A stretch of 64,000 bases of DNA from Stomorhina lunata (GCA_933228675.1 OW121740.1:159088486-159152485), one strand, 5' to 3'; positions 50,251-62,965 are shown, numbered from the stretch's first letter. Translations and numbers: made by a program. The notes: a model not told the origin generated them from the letters alone.

Positions 50251-53125
50251 AAATATTTTATATTAAAAAAAAATTTCAAGGAATTTCTTATTAATATAGG
50301 AAATTTTTCAAAAATTTTCTATTTTTATAGTAAAATTTTCAAAAATTTCTTATTTTTATAGGAAAATTTAAAAAAATTTCTTATTTTTATAGAAAAATTT
50401 TCAGACATATCTTCTTTTTTATAGGCAATTTTTTTTAAATTTATAAAGGATAAAAAAATTCCTTTAGAAATTTTTAAAAAATTGCCTATAAAAAAGAAGA
50501 AATGTCTGAAAATTTTCTTCTTTTTTATAGGCAATTTTTTAAAAATTTCTAAAGGATAAAAAAATTCCTTTAGAAATTTTTAAAAAATAGCCTATAAAAA
50601 AGAAGAAATGTCTGAAAATTTTTCTATAAAAATAAGAAATTTTTGAAAATTTTCCTATAAAAATAAGAAATTTTTGAAAATTTTATTATAAAAATAAGAA
50701 ATTTTTGAAAAATTTTCTATAATAATAAGAAATCTTATTTTTATAATTTTTCAAAAACTTCTTATTATTATAGGATTTTTTTTTATAAATTTCTCACTTT
50801 TATAGGACATTTTTCAAAACTATTTTGTTTTTATAGGAAATTTTGTAAAACTTTTATTTCTATAGGAAATTTTTCAAAAAAATTGTTATTCTCTTAGGAT
50901 TTTTTTTTTAAATTCTTATTTTTATTGGAAAATTTTCAAAATTTATCATTTTTTTTTTTTGGAAATTTTTCAAAAATTTCTTATTTTTTTTTTTTGGAAA
51001 TTTTTCAGAAATTTCTTATTTTTATAGAAATATTTCATAAATTTCTTATTTTGAAAGGAAAAATTTTCAAAAACTTTTATTTTTATAGGAAATTTCTAAA
51101 AATATTTTATTTTTATAAGAAAAAAAATTTTAAAGTTTCTTATTTTTATTAGAAATTTTTAAAAAATTTCCTGTTTTCATAGAAATTTTTTAAAACTTTT
51201 TTATTTTTATGGAAAATTTTTCAAGAATTTCGAATTTTAATAGAAAACTTTCGAAAAAAATTCTTTTTTTAGAGGAAATTTAAAAAAAAAATTCTTTTTT
51301 TATAGGAAATTTTTTTTAAATTTATTTTTATAGGAAATTTTTTAAAAATTTATTTTTTTATAGGATTTTTTTTAATTCATATTTTCATAGGAAATTTTTC
51401 AAAAAATTTATTTTTATAGAACATTTTTAAAAGATTAAGAAATTTCATAGGAAATTTTTCAAAAATTTCTTATTTTTATAGGAAATTTTTAAAAATCTCT
51501 AATTTTTATAGGAAATTTTTCAAAAATTTTTTACTTTTATAGAAATTTTTCAGAAATTTCTTATTTTTATAGAAAAATTTTCAAGAATTTCTTGTTCTTA
51601 CAGGAAATTTTTCAAAAATTTCTTATTTTTATAAAAAAATTTTCAAAAAGTTCTTGTTTTTATGGGAAGTTTTGTAAAAATTTGTTATTTTTAAAGGAAA
51701 TTTTTCAAAAATTTCTTATTTTTATAAAATGTTTTTATAGAAATTTTTAAAACTTTGTTATTTTTTAGAAAATACTTCAAGAATTTCCAATTTTTATAAA
51801 AAATTTTTCAAAAAATTTCTTTTTTTTTTGAGGAAATTTTTTAAAAAAATTATTTAGGAAATTTAAATAGGAAATTATTAAAAAATGTATTTTTTTACAG
51901 GATTTTTTTTTTTTGAGTTCTTATTTTTATAGGAAATTTTTCAAAAATTTCATATTTTTATAGAAAATTTTCAAAAATTTTTTTTATTTTATACGAAATT
52001 TTTAAAAAATTTCTTATTTTTAAAGGAAATTTTTAAAAATCTCTTACTTTTATAGGAAATTTTTCAAAAATGTCTTATTTTTATAGGAAATTTTTCAGAA
52101 ATTTCTTATTTTTAGAGAAAAATTTTCAAGAATTTCTTGTTTTTATTGGAAATTTTTCAAAAATTTCTTATTTTTATAGGAAATTTTTCAAAAATTTCTT
52201 ATTTTGTTAGGAAATTTTTCAAAAATTTCTTATTTTTATAGGAAATTTTTAAAAATCTTTAATTTTTATAGGAATTTTTTTTTTCAATTTCTTATTTTCA
52301 TAGGAAAATTTTCAAAAACTTCTTATTTTTACAGGAAATTTTTCAAAATATATAAAATAGGAAATTTTCCAAAATGTTCTAATTTTTATATTAACTTTTC
52401 AAAAATGTTTTTTTTTATAGGAAATTTTTCATAAATTTCTTATTTTTATAGGAAATTTTTCCAAAATTTCTTACCTTTATAGGAAAGTTTTCAAAAATTT
52501 CTTGTTTTTAAAGGAAATTTTTTAAATTTTTCTTATTTTTATACGAATTTTTCCAAAAATTTCTTATTTTTAAATGAAATATTTCAAATTTTCCTACTTT
52601 TATAGGAATTTTTTTTTTAAATTTCCTATTTTTAAAGATATTTTTTTAAAAATTTCTTATTTTTATAGAAAATTTAAAAACAAAATTTTTTAATTTCTTA
52701 TTTTTATAGGTAAAATATTTTATTTTTAAAGGAATTTTTTTAAAACTATCTTATTTTTATAGTAAGTTTTTCAAAAAAATTTTATATTGATGGAAAATTT
52801 TTCAAAAATTTCGTATCTTTTAGGAAATTTTTAAAAAATTTCTTGTATAAAAAAATGTATAAAGAATGATTATTTTATAGAAAATTTATCAAAAATATCT
52901 TATTTTTATAGGAATTTTTTCAAAACTTTCCTATTTTTATAGCAAATTTTAAAAATATCTTATTTATGTAGAAAATTTTTCAAAAATTCCTTTTTTTATC
53001 GGAAATTTTTCAAAAAGTTCTTATTTTTATAGAAAATTTTTTAATAATTTCTTATATCTATAGAAAATTTTTAATGATTTCATATTTTAATAGGAAATTT
53101 TTCAAAAATTTTAGAATTTATCTGT
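50251..53125 (-). repeat. Type C array, mainly inverted, with internal strand switches
   Basis: 31-bp units of TTTTTCAAAAATTTC / TTATTTTTATAGGAAA. Orientation is inverted at 50251-50450, then alternates through the nested palindromes at 50376-50645. It is plus at about 50612-50728 (CTATAAAAATAAGAAA) and inverted again from about 50729 to the end. The last flip lies at an AATAAGA-AA-TCTTATT inverted repeat near 50727. Frames such as 50925-51152 and 52204-52434 are repeat-derived. Confidence 0.93.
50376..50645. repeat. Nested double palindrome
   Basis: Arms 50401-50450 and 50460-50511 are complementary (TCAGACATNTCTTCTTTTTT...AAAGGA), around a TAAAAAAAT loop. The same pair then repeats in shorter form at 50516-50556 and 50566-50605. 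Outside both, type C unit halves at 50376-50400 and 50612-50645 also pair. The order is a-b-b'-b-b'-a', a product of repeated fold-back copying or template switching. Confidence 0.9.
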
Positions 53126-54295
53126 ATACTTTCTTACTTGTTATCTTAAAAACCATAAAAGTCATGCCTTAAATACATAACTAGAAACTCTTTAAATAGA
53201 TTTCTTATGTCTCATCTAAACACTTTTCGTTCACAGCTAAAAATAGTCTCAAAATCAATTACATTTCAAGTTAACAATTTTGTATGTATGTACAATTTAA
53301 TTTATTCCATTTGTCAAATGTTCTCATATAAAATTCAACCATTGTTTTATTTGCTTTCCCCTAGTTCCCGAAGAATCTCCTTCGCTGATCGTATCTTGTA
53401 AAATGCATTAAATCAGGCAACCTACCATCCATCCAATCATCCTTCCATGCCTGCATCCATCTCCACTTAATGTTATTTTTTAGCAATTGTTACATTCAAA
53501 TTCACGAGTACTTATACTCGTATGACATTCTTATCCTTGTTCTAATTTTATTTTATATTGTTGTGGATGATGATGATGACGATGATAATGATGATGACAA
53601 TGATGTTGTTGTTGTTGATGCTGTTATTGCCACAGCTGCTGCTTCATTTGTTGTTGTTCTTGTTTTTGCAGCAATGGATAGAAAAATGTAATAAAAAGTT
53701 AAAAAAAACTGCCTGCGGTAACTTTATGATGTTGTCTCTTCATTTTCATTTCGATTTTTTTTTTTCACTTTTTTCAAGAATTTTTTTTTATTCTTAAATA
53801 GAATTGAATTGACAACAATGATGCAGATGTTGCTGTTGCTACTATTGTTATTGGGGGAAATATTGTTTTAAATGTTAAAGAATTGTTTTACGTTTTTCTA
53901 TACGAAATTTAGCTCAGTAACTGATTTCCTTACAAGGATTTTTAAATTTACTTTTACTTAATTTGCCGCTATTGTATGTCATCCGAATAACTATATCCTG
54001 GCAAAAGTGAAGCTGATGATTCAGTTGATTGTACTAAATATGATGGTTACTATGAGTTTTAATAACATCGAGGAGAGGACACTTTAAAAAGTAATATTCC
54101 GTTATTATCATTATGCTTTTATACTTTTCTATGTATTAAATCATAAAATTTTTACTTTTTTCAGTTTTTAAGTATTTAGGTACATTTTAGGATTGTCTAC
54201 GTAATATTTCGTTATTTTATTTCTATAGCAACTGTTGTACTTCAACTGATGCTTAATTAAGTAAGAAAGACAAAAACTACTCTTGAATTATAATT
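53126..54295. other. Non-coding spacer with triplet microsatellite
   Basis: No gene is recognised. At 53560-53640 an interrupted GAT/GTT tract yields overlapping Asp-rich, Val-rich and Met/Leu-rich frames (53470-53797). A TTTTTGCAG at about 53663 resembles a splice acceptor, but no convincing exon follows. Confidence 0.5.
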
Positions 54296-57200
54296 AACTA
54301 AATACTAGTTTTTTATAAATTTTTTTTATAAAATTTTTTATATAAAAAAATTTTGATAAAATTTTTCGTTTAGAAAATTTAGATGAAATTTTTCCTAAAG
54401 AAAAATTTTTAAGAAATTTTTCGTGTAGAAAAATTTTGATAAAATTTCTCATATAGAAAAATTTTAATGAAATTTTATCGTATAGAAAAATTTTAATGAA
54501 ATTATTCGCATAGAAATTTTTCTTAAAATTTTTTGTAGAAAATTTCTTCGTATAGAAACATTTGGCTAAAATTTTTCATTTAGAAAAATTTTGATGAAAT
54601 TTTTCACATAGAAACATTTTGGTGAAATTTTTCATATAGAAAAATTTTGATGAAATTTTTCATATAGAAAAATTTTAATGAAATTATTCGCATAGTCATT
54701 TTTCATATAGAAATTATTCATATAAAATTTTTCATATACATACAAATTTTGATAAAATTTTTTAATATAGAAAAATTTTGATGAAATTTTTCATATAGAA
54801 AAATGTTGATAAAATTTTTCGTATAGAAAAATTTTGATGAAATTTTTCATATAGAAAAATGTTGATGAAATTTTTCATATAGAATAATTTTGATGAAATT
54901 TTTCAAATAAAAATTTTGATGAAATTTTTTATATAGAACAATTTCGATGAAATTTTTCGTATAGAAAAATTTTAATGAAATTTTTCATATAGAAAAATTT
55001 CGATGAAATTTTTTGTATAGAAAAATTTCGATGAAATTTTTCGTATAGAAAAATTTTGATGAAATTTTTCGTATAGAAAAATTTTGATGAAATTTTTCGT
55101 ATAGAAAAATGTTGATGAAATTTTTCGTATAGAAAAATTTTGATGAAATTTTTCGTATTGAAAAATTTTGATGAAATTTTTCGTATAGAAAAATTTTGAT
55201 AAAATTTTTTAATAGAAAAATTTTGACGAAATTTTTCATATAGAAAAATTTTGATGAAATTTTTTATATAGAACATTTTTGATGAAATTTTTCATATAAA
55301 AATATTTTAGTGAAATTTTTCATAAAAAAAAATTTCGATGAAATTTTTCAGTAGAAAAATTTTGACGAAATTTTTCAGTAGAAAAATTTTGACGAAATTT
55401 TTTATACAGAAAAATATTGATGAAATTTTTCATATAGAAATTGTTCATATGAAATTTTTCATATAGAAAAATTTTAATGAAATTTTTCATATAGAAAAAT
55501 TTAGATGAAATTTTTTAATAGAAAATTTTCGATGAAATTTTTCATGTAGAAAAATTTTGATGAAAATTTTTATATAGAAAATTTTTGATGAAATCATTCG
55601 TATTGAAATTTTTCATATAGAAAAATTTTGATGAAATTTTTGATATACAAAAATTTTGATGGAATTTTTCATATAGAAAAATTTTGATGAAATTTTTTAT
55701 ATAGAAATTGTTCATATGAAATTTTTCATATAGAAATATGAAAGTTTTCAATACAAAAATTTAGATGAAATTTCTCATATAGAAAAATTTTTATGAAATT
55801 TTTTCATATAGAAAAATTTTTATGAAATTTTTTCATATAGAAAAATTTTTATAAAATTTTTTCATATAGAAATTGTTCATATGAAAAATCAAGATGAAAT
55901 TTTTCAATAGAAAAATTTAGATGAAATTTTTCAGTAGAAAAATTTAGATGAAATTTTTCAATAGAAAAATTTAGATGAAATTTTTCATATAGAAAAATTT
56001 TGACGAAAATTTTTATATTGAAAAATTTTTAAGAAATTTTTCATATAGAAAAATATTGATAAAATTGTTCGTAAAGAAAAATTTTGATGAAATTCTTCAT
56101 ATAGAAACATTTTGATGAAATTTTTTAATAGAAGAATTTTGATGAAATTTTTTACATACCAAAATTTTGATGAAATTTTCATTTAGAAAAATTTTATAAA
56201 ACTTTTCGTAAAAAAAATTTTGATGAAATTTTTCAAATTGAAAAATTTTGATGAAATTTTTCATATAGAAAAATTTTGACGAAATTTTTCGTATAGAAAA
56301 ATTTTGATGAAATTTTTCGTATAAAAAAATTTTGATGAAATTTTTCGATTATAAAAATTTTGATTAAATTTTTTATATTGAAAAATATTGATGAAATTTT
56401 TACTATAGAAATAATTTGATGAATTTTTTTATATTTTGACGAAATTTTTCGTATAGAAAAATTTTGATGAAATTTTTCGTAAAAAAAAATTTTGATGAAA
56501 TTTTTCGATTATAAAAATTTTGATTAAATTGTTTATATTAAAAAATATTGATGAAATTTTTACTATAGAAATAATTTGATGAAATTTTTATATGAAATTT
56601 TTCATATAAAAATTTTGATGAAATTTTTCATATAAAAATGTTGATGAAATTTTTTATATAGAACAATTTTGATGGAATTTTTCGTATACAAAAATTTTAA
56701 TGAAATTTTTCATATAGAAAAATTTTGATGAAATTTTTCGTATAGAAAAATGTTGATGAAATTTTTCGTATAAAAAAATTTTTATGAAATTTTTCGATTA
56801 TAAAAATTTTGATTAAATTTTTACATCTAGAAAAATTTTATTGAAATTTTTCATATATACAAATTTTGATGAAATTTTTCATATAGAAAAATTTTGATGA
56901 AATTTTTCTATAAAAAAAATTTTGATAAAATTTTCCGCATAGAATAATTTAAATTAAATTTTTCATATAAAAAATTGTATTGAAATTTTTCAGAAATTTA
57001 AGAAATTTTTCCTATAGAAAAATTTTGATAAAATTTTTCATAAATTTTTTGATGAAATTTTTCATATAAAAAAGTTTTTATGAAATTTTTCATAAAGAAA
57101 ATTTTTGATGAAATTTTTTATATAGAAAAATTTGTATGGAATTTTTTGTAGAGAAGAATTTTAATGAATTTTTTTGTATAGAAAAAATTTCGATGAAATT

Positions 57201-57535
57201 TTTGGCTTAAAATATTTTCATAAAATTTTTCGTATAAAAAAATTTTGATAAAATTTTTCGTGTAGTAAAATTTTGATGAAACTTTTCGTGTAGAAAAATT
57301 TTGATGAAACATTTCGTGAAGAAAAATTTTAATGAAATTTTTTCGTATAGAAAAATTTTGATTTAATTTTTCGTATAGAAAAATTTTGATCAAATTTTTC
57401 GTATTTAAAAATTTTGATGAAATTTTCATAAAGAAAAATTTTGATGAAATTTTCATAAAGAAAAATTTTGATGAAATTTTCATAAAGAAAAATTTTGATG
57501 AAATTTTTTGCATAGAAAAATTTTGATTTCATCCA
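54296..57535 (+). repeat. 28-bp minisatellite array, type G
   Basis: The unit is GAAATTTTTCGTATAG followed by AAAAATTTTGAT (28 bp), with CATATAG as the main variant and AATAG, CAGTAG and GATTATAA as minor ones. A ~160-bp block (starting at GACGAAATTTTTCG near 56278) is duplicated at 56438. Three near-identical 27-bp units (GAAATTTTCATAAAG...) lie at 57419-57500. Minus-strand frames such as 54929-55276 and 57118-57513 are repeats of YEKFHQNFSI-like text and not genes. Confidence 0.95.
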
Positions 57536-58000
57536 AAATCCACTAAAATATTAAGAAATGTTATGGTAAAACTGTCATAGCGATCAAATATTTTAAACCT
57601 CATATTTTAATATTATGACACTTTATTTACAAATGAGCGATATGATGATGTAAATAATGATAAGGCTAATAATAAGTTTAACTACAAAATTCCTATTGTT
57701 CTTGTAATCATTACTTTAATGTAATAATCCCTTTAAGAGATATTGTTTTTTTTTTTAATTTTTCATTAAATTTACCTCGGTAAACTTTTCATTAAAAATA
57801 TAAAAATAATTTTCATCATTAACGAGAAAAAATATTATCCGCTTAATATAATAATATAGTTTGTCTTAATTTCTCACACATACAAAGATTTATTAGCCAA
57901 CACGAACAAATTGAAAATCTTATGCAAAATTATTTCTAAGTAACGACTTCTAATGACAAAAACAAAGGAAATCCTATACTAAATTTAAAAATAAAAAAAT
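57536..58000. other. Non-coding spacer
   Basis: AT-rich; nothing recognisable. Confidence 0.45.
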
Positions 58001-58230
58001 GTAATACTAAATTTTTTCTATAGAAAAATGGTTTTAGCAAAAACTAACTATTTTTATAAAATTTTTCGAAAATTTACTCTTTATAGGTAATATTTCAAAA
58101 ATTTACTATTTCTAGGAAATTTTTAAAAAATTTACTATTTTTGGACAATTTTTCGAAATTTTTATTTTTATAAAGTTGTTCGATGATTAGCTTTTTATGG
58201 GAAATTCTTCGAAAATTTACTATATACGAG
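58001..58230 (-). repeat. Small degenerate type C-like array
   Basis: About six diverged units of TTTTTCGAAAATTTACT and ATTTNTAGGAAA. It resembles inverted type C with TTTAC in place of TTTCT. Confidence 0.7.
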
Positions 58231-59180
58231 TACATACCTTAGTATAATTAATCCTCTTCCAAAAAAAAAACATAAAATAAAACAAACTAAAATCCATTAA
58301 ACAAAAATCCTGTAAAGAATAAAACTACAAAACAAAATCCTTGTAACTTCTGAAATGTCTTAAATTCTTAGCGTGCGAGTGCCTGAGGTATGCCCTTAAG
58401 TTATTTAGCAGAACATTTTTCCTAAAAAACAAACCGAAAGAAAGAAATAAAACAATACAAACGGATGATGTTGAAAAGTGCCTTAAGCCCAGAAACACTT
58501 GAGATTTATATATTTTCTTATTATTTTACTTGTTTTTTTTTTTCCTTCTATTTGCATCATTTTTATAAACTAAAACTAAGACAGACAGACAGACAGAGAA
58601 TTATTAAGTTTTATTGTTTTCGTTTATTTTTCCTGAATTTATACTTTTATGGCCCAAAAACATTTTTGTTCCTGTCATTTTGGTATTTTTTTTTATGGGC
58701 ATTTAATCGCAATAGATTTTCTTAGTTTTAGTGAAAATGTTTATGTCAATCATTTAAATATCATTTGAACATTTTAGTTGATTTTTATAAAGGATGCAAG
58801 ATATTCTCGATGAATAATTTTGACACCTTGTTTTATGAAATGGGTGATTTTGAAGCATTTTAAAAATTTGTATATTATATTTCCTTTTTAGTTTTATTTT
58901 AGAAATTTTGAATCAAACATTTTTTGTATCAATTATTCTATTGCATAAGGTCCTCTTCTGTTGACAAACCTACAGGTTTGGTATCTTCTATAAAACTATA
59001 ACCTTTTTTTTATATTTTTTACTGCCGATAATGCCGATTTTTTGGAAAAATTTCTGGCAATCCTGGCTATCACTTCAGTGCCCAGTTAGTGCCCTTCACT
59101 GCTTTAAAGGTAAGATATAATGAGCAGCCAAATGTTCTCCAAATCATTGATAGATTTGATATAGTCGGTCAGATCACATT
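58231..59180. other. Non-coding spacer with (CAGA)n
   Basis: No gene is recognised. (GACA)n lies at 58579-58596. The plus-strand frame at 58465-58725 crosses this microsatellite and has no domain. TATAGTCGGTCAGATCACA near 59160 resembles the TATAGTCGGTCAAGCCC start of the interspersed element at 62191 and may be a remnant of it. Confidence 0.5.
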
Positions 59181-62013
59181 AGCTGTCATATAAAATTTTT
59201 CAATAGAAAAATTTTTATATAAAATTTTTTTAATAAAAAAAAAATTTCATATAAAATGTTTCAATAGAAAAATTTTTATATAAAATTTTTTAACAGAAAA
59301 ATTTTCATAAATTTTTTAACAGAAAAATTTTTCAATAGAAACAGTTTTATATAAAATTTTCCAATAAAAAATTTTTTATATAAAATATTTCAATAGAAAA
59401 ATTTTCATAAAAAATTTTTCAATAGAAAAAAATTCATTAGAAAAATTTTTATATCAAATTTTTTAATTGAAAAATTTTCATTTAAATTTTTTCAAAAGGA
59501 AAATTATCATATAAGATTTTTCAATAGAGAAATTTTCATAAAAAAATTTTCAATGGAAAAATTTTGATATAAAATTTTTCATATAATATTTTTCAATTGA
59601 AAAAATTTCATATTAAATTTTTCTATAGAAAAATTTTCATATTAAATTTTTCTATAGAAAAATTTTCATATTAAATTTTTCTATAGAAAAATTTTCATAT
59701 AAAGTTTTTTAATAAAAAAATTTTCATATAAAATTTTTTAATAAAAAAAATTTCGTACAAAATTTTTCAATAGAAAAATTTTCATATTAAATTTTTCAAT
59801 AGAAAAATTTTTATATTAAATTTTTCAATAGAAAAATTTTCATATTAAATTTTTTAAAAGAAAAATTTTTATAAAATTTTATACAAAATTTTTTTTTAAC
59901 AGAAAAATTTTTCAATAGAAACAGTTTTATATAAAATTTTCCAATAAAAAATTTTTTATATAAAATATTTCAATAGAAAAATTTTCATAAAAAATTTTTC
60001 AATAGAAAAAAATTCATTAGAAAAATTTTTATATCAAATTTTTTAATTGAAAAATTTTCATTTAAATTTTTTCAAAAGGAAAATTATCATATAAGATTTT
60101 TCAATAGAGAAATTTTCATAAAAAAATTTTCAATGGAAAAATTTTGATATAAAATTTTTCATATAATATTTTTCAATTGAAAAAATTTCATATTAAATTT
60201 TTCTATAGAAAAATTTTCATATTAAATTTTTCTATAGAAAAATTTTCATATTAAATTTTTCTATAGAAAAATTTTCATATAAAGTTTTTTAATAAAAAAA
60301 TTTTCATATAAAATTTTTTAATAAAAAAAATTTCGTACAAAATTTTTCAATAGAAAAATTTTCATATTAAATTTTTCAATAGAAAAATTTTTATATTAAA
60401 TTTTTCAATAGAAAAATTTTCATATTAAATTTTTTAAAAGAAAAATTTTTATAAAATTTTATACAAAATTTTTCAATAGAAAAATTTTCATACAAAATTT
60501 TTCAATAGAAAAATTTTCATACAAAATTTTTCAATAGAAAAATTTTGATACAAAATTTTTTATATAAAATTTTTTAATTGAAAAATTTTCATATTAAATT
60601 TTTCTATAGAAAAATTTTCATAAAAAATTTTTCAATAGAAAGATTTTCATATAAAATTTTTCAATAGAAAAATTTTCATATAAAGTTTTTTATTAAAAAA
60701 TTTCATATTTTCATATAAAATTTTTCAATAAAAAAATTTTCAAATAAATTTTTTCAATAGAAAAATTTTCATATAAAATTTTTTAATAAAAAAAATTTCA
60801 CATAAAATTTTTCAATAGAAAAAATTTCATATAAAATTTTTCAATATTAAATTTTTAATAGAAAAATTTTCATATTAAATTTTTCAACAGAAACATTTTC
60901 ATATAAAATTTTTTAAAAGAAAAATTTTTATAAAATTTTATACAAAATTTTTCAATAGAAAAATTTTCATATAAAATTTTTCAATAGAAAAATTTTGATA
61001 CAAAATTTTTTATATAAAATTTTTTAATAGAAAAATTTTCAAATACATTTTTTTAATTGAAAAATTTTCATATAAAATTTTTCAATAGAGAAATTTTCAT
61101 TAAAAATTTTTTCAATAGAAAAATTTTCATACAAAATTTTTCAATAGAAAAATTTTCATACAAAATTTTTCAATAGAAAAATTTTCATACAAAATTTTTT
61201 ATATAAAATTTTGATACAAAATTTTTTATATAAAATTTTTTAATTGAAAAATTTTCATATTAAATTTTTCTATAGAAAAATTTTCATAAAAAATTTTTCA
61301 ATAGAAAAATTTTTATATAAAATTTTTCAATAGAAAAATTTTCATATAAAGTTTTTTATTAAAAAATTTCATATTTTCATATAAAATTTTTCAATAAAAA
61401 AATTTTCAAATAAATTTTTTCAATAGAAAAATTTTCATATAAAATTTTTTAATAAAAAAAATTTCATATAAAATTTTTCAATAGAAAAATTTTCATATTA
61501 AATTTTTCAATAGAAAAATTTTCATATTAAATTTTTCAACAGAAACATTTTCATATAAAATTTTTTAAAAGAAAAATGTTTATAAAATTTTATACAAAAT
61601 TTTTCAATATAAAATTTTTCAATAGAAAAATTTTGATACAAAATTTTTCAATAGAAAAATTTTGATACAAAATTTTTTATATAAAATTTTTTAATAGAAA
61701 AATTTTCAAATAAATTTTTTTAATAGAAAAATTTTCATATAAAATTTTTCAATAGAGAAATTTTCATTAAAAATTTTTTCAATAGAAAAATTTTCATATA
61801 AGTTTTGTAAAAACAAATTTTATATAAAATTTTTCAATAGAAGAATGTTCATATAAAATTTTTTAGAAAAATTTTCATATAAAATTTTTTAGAAAAATTT
61901 TTATATAAAATTTTTTAGAAAAAATTTTATATAAAATTTTTTAGAAAAAATTTTATATAAAATTTTTTAGAAAAAATTTTATATAAAAATTTTTCTAAAA
62001 AATTTTATATAAA
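59181..62013 (+). repeat. 29-bp minisatellite array, type H
   Basis: The unit is ATAAAATTTTTCAATAG followed by AAAAATTTTCAT (29 bp), with CTATAG, TTAATAA and GATACAA variants. It differs from type G and type A mainly at the two bases before ATAG and in the short spacer. The last ~130 bp switch to a shorter TTTTTTAGAAAAATTT unit and end in an inverted repeat around 61982. Confidence 0.95.
59311..60470 (+). repeat. 580-bp tandem duplication inside type H array
   Basis: 59311-59890 and 59891-60470 are near-identical with a constant 580-bp offset (20 units of 29). They share private variants such as GAAACAGTTTTAT, AAAGGAAAATTATC, TCAATGGAAAAATTTTG and the TTTTATACAAAATTTTT end. A further ~370-bp block near 60575 is repeated at 61241 (offset 666 bp, about 23 units). 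Confidence 0.93.
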
Positions 62014-62190
62014 ACCCTAAAACCTAAACCTAAAGCCCTAAAGCAGACAGACAGACGGACATCGCTCAATCGTCTTAGAATTTCATAAGGATTCAGAATA
62101 TATATCGTTTTTGATTTTTGAGCCAAAATTAAGAAAATTGCAAACAGAATGACAATCTCAATATACCCCCCATTCTTTTTGATGGTGGGT
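62014..62190 (+). mobile_element. Interspersed element fragment ending GGGTATAA
   Basis: After a CCCTAAAACCTAAACC transition, a CAGACAGACAGACGGACATC tract is followed by TCGTCTTAGAATTTC, AGAATATATATCG and a final GATGGTGGGTATAA. This order (GTCY tract, 'tcttagaatttc', GGGTATAA) matches the 3' part of the larger elements. It abuts the next element head to tail. Confidence 0.65.
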
Positions 62191-62965
62191 ATAACAAGTA
62201 AGAAAGTGTTATAGTCGGTCAAGCCCGACCATACGATACCCTTCACCACTAAGGTCAAAGGTGTTCTTTTTCCTGTATAAAGACAAATATTTGCTAAATT
62301 TTGCCTTCATACAAACATAAATATTCTCAAAACTTATACATTTAAGGTGTTTTCGTCATTTGGACTTATATGAGAGCTAGGGTCAAATGTGGACCAATTA
62401 TCTCGAAATTTGGCAAATTGATTACAGTTGTTACAAAAATTATGTATAAAAATAAAATAAACTTCAATTACTCTTCGGATTTACGAGCGTTTTAGTGAAT
62501 TTTGTCCCATTTAGTGCGTTTTGAGAAAAGAGTTTGTATGGGAGCTATGGTCAAATGTGGACCGATTGTGGAACGAAATTTGGTACAGTGATTTAGATTT
62601 ACAAAAGCAGTATTTGTTTTAAATTTCATAAAAAAAATATTGATTTTTGTTTCTAATATATCAATTCCGGGAAGTGGGACCTATGGGAGGTACCATAAAT
62701 AATGGACCGATTTTGACGAATTTCAATAATCATAATCAAAAAAATGATCTGTGCCAAATTTTATCAAATTATCTTTAGAATTGCGACCTGTAGTTTGATT
62801 ACATGGTTTACATGGTGGTCCAGCCAGCCAGTCAGACGGACGGACGGGCATCGCTAAATCGACTCAGAAAGTGATTCTAAGCCTATTGGTATACTAAAAG
62901 ACAAATATTTCTATGCGTTACATACTTATAATACCCTTTCCACCTATGGTGTTGAAGGGTATAAA
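62191..62965 (+). mobile_element. Non-autonomous interspersed element, copy 2
   Basis: Inverted copy of 13341-14071. It starts ACAAGTAAGAAAG, has a GGTC-AAGCC-CGACC phrase that can fold, repeated 'aaatgtggaccgatt' phrases, a CCAGCCAGCCAGTCAGACGG (GTCY) tract at 62820-62848, and ends GAAGGGTATAA near 62965. There is no open frame of note. Its position at the edge of the type H array, like copy 1 beside type B, suggests a preference for, or survival in, satellite borders. Class is uncertain (mini-me-like or Helitron-related). Confidence 0.75.

Noticed and set aside
53470..53797. Asp-rich and Met/Leu-rich overlapping frames
   Set aside because: Caused by an interrupted GAT/GTT microsatellite; both frames overlap and neither has a domain.
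54929..57532. Several minus-strand frames such as KNFIKIFLYEKFHQNFSI repeats
   Set aside because: These are translations of the 28-bp type G unit. Length reflects absence of stops in the repeat, not selection.
62014..62042. CCCTAAA/CCTAAA phrases as a possible telomeric repeat
   Set aside because: Only a few irregular units, followed by an interspersed element. Flies lack the TTAGG-type telomere, and this is too short and uneven for an interstitial telomere.
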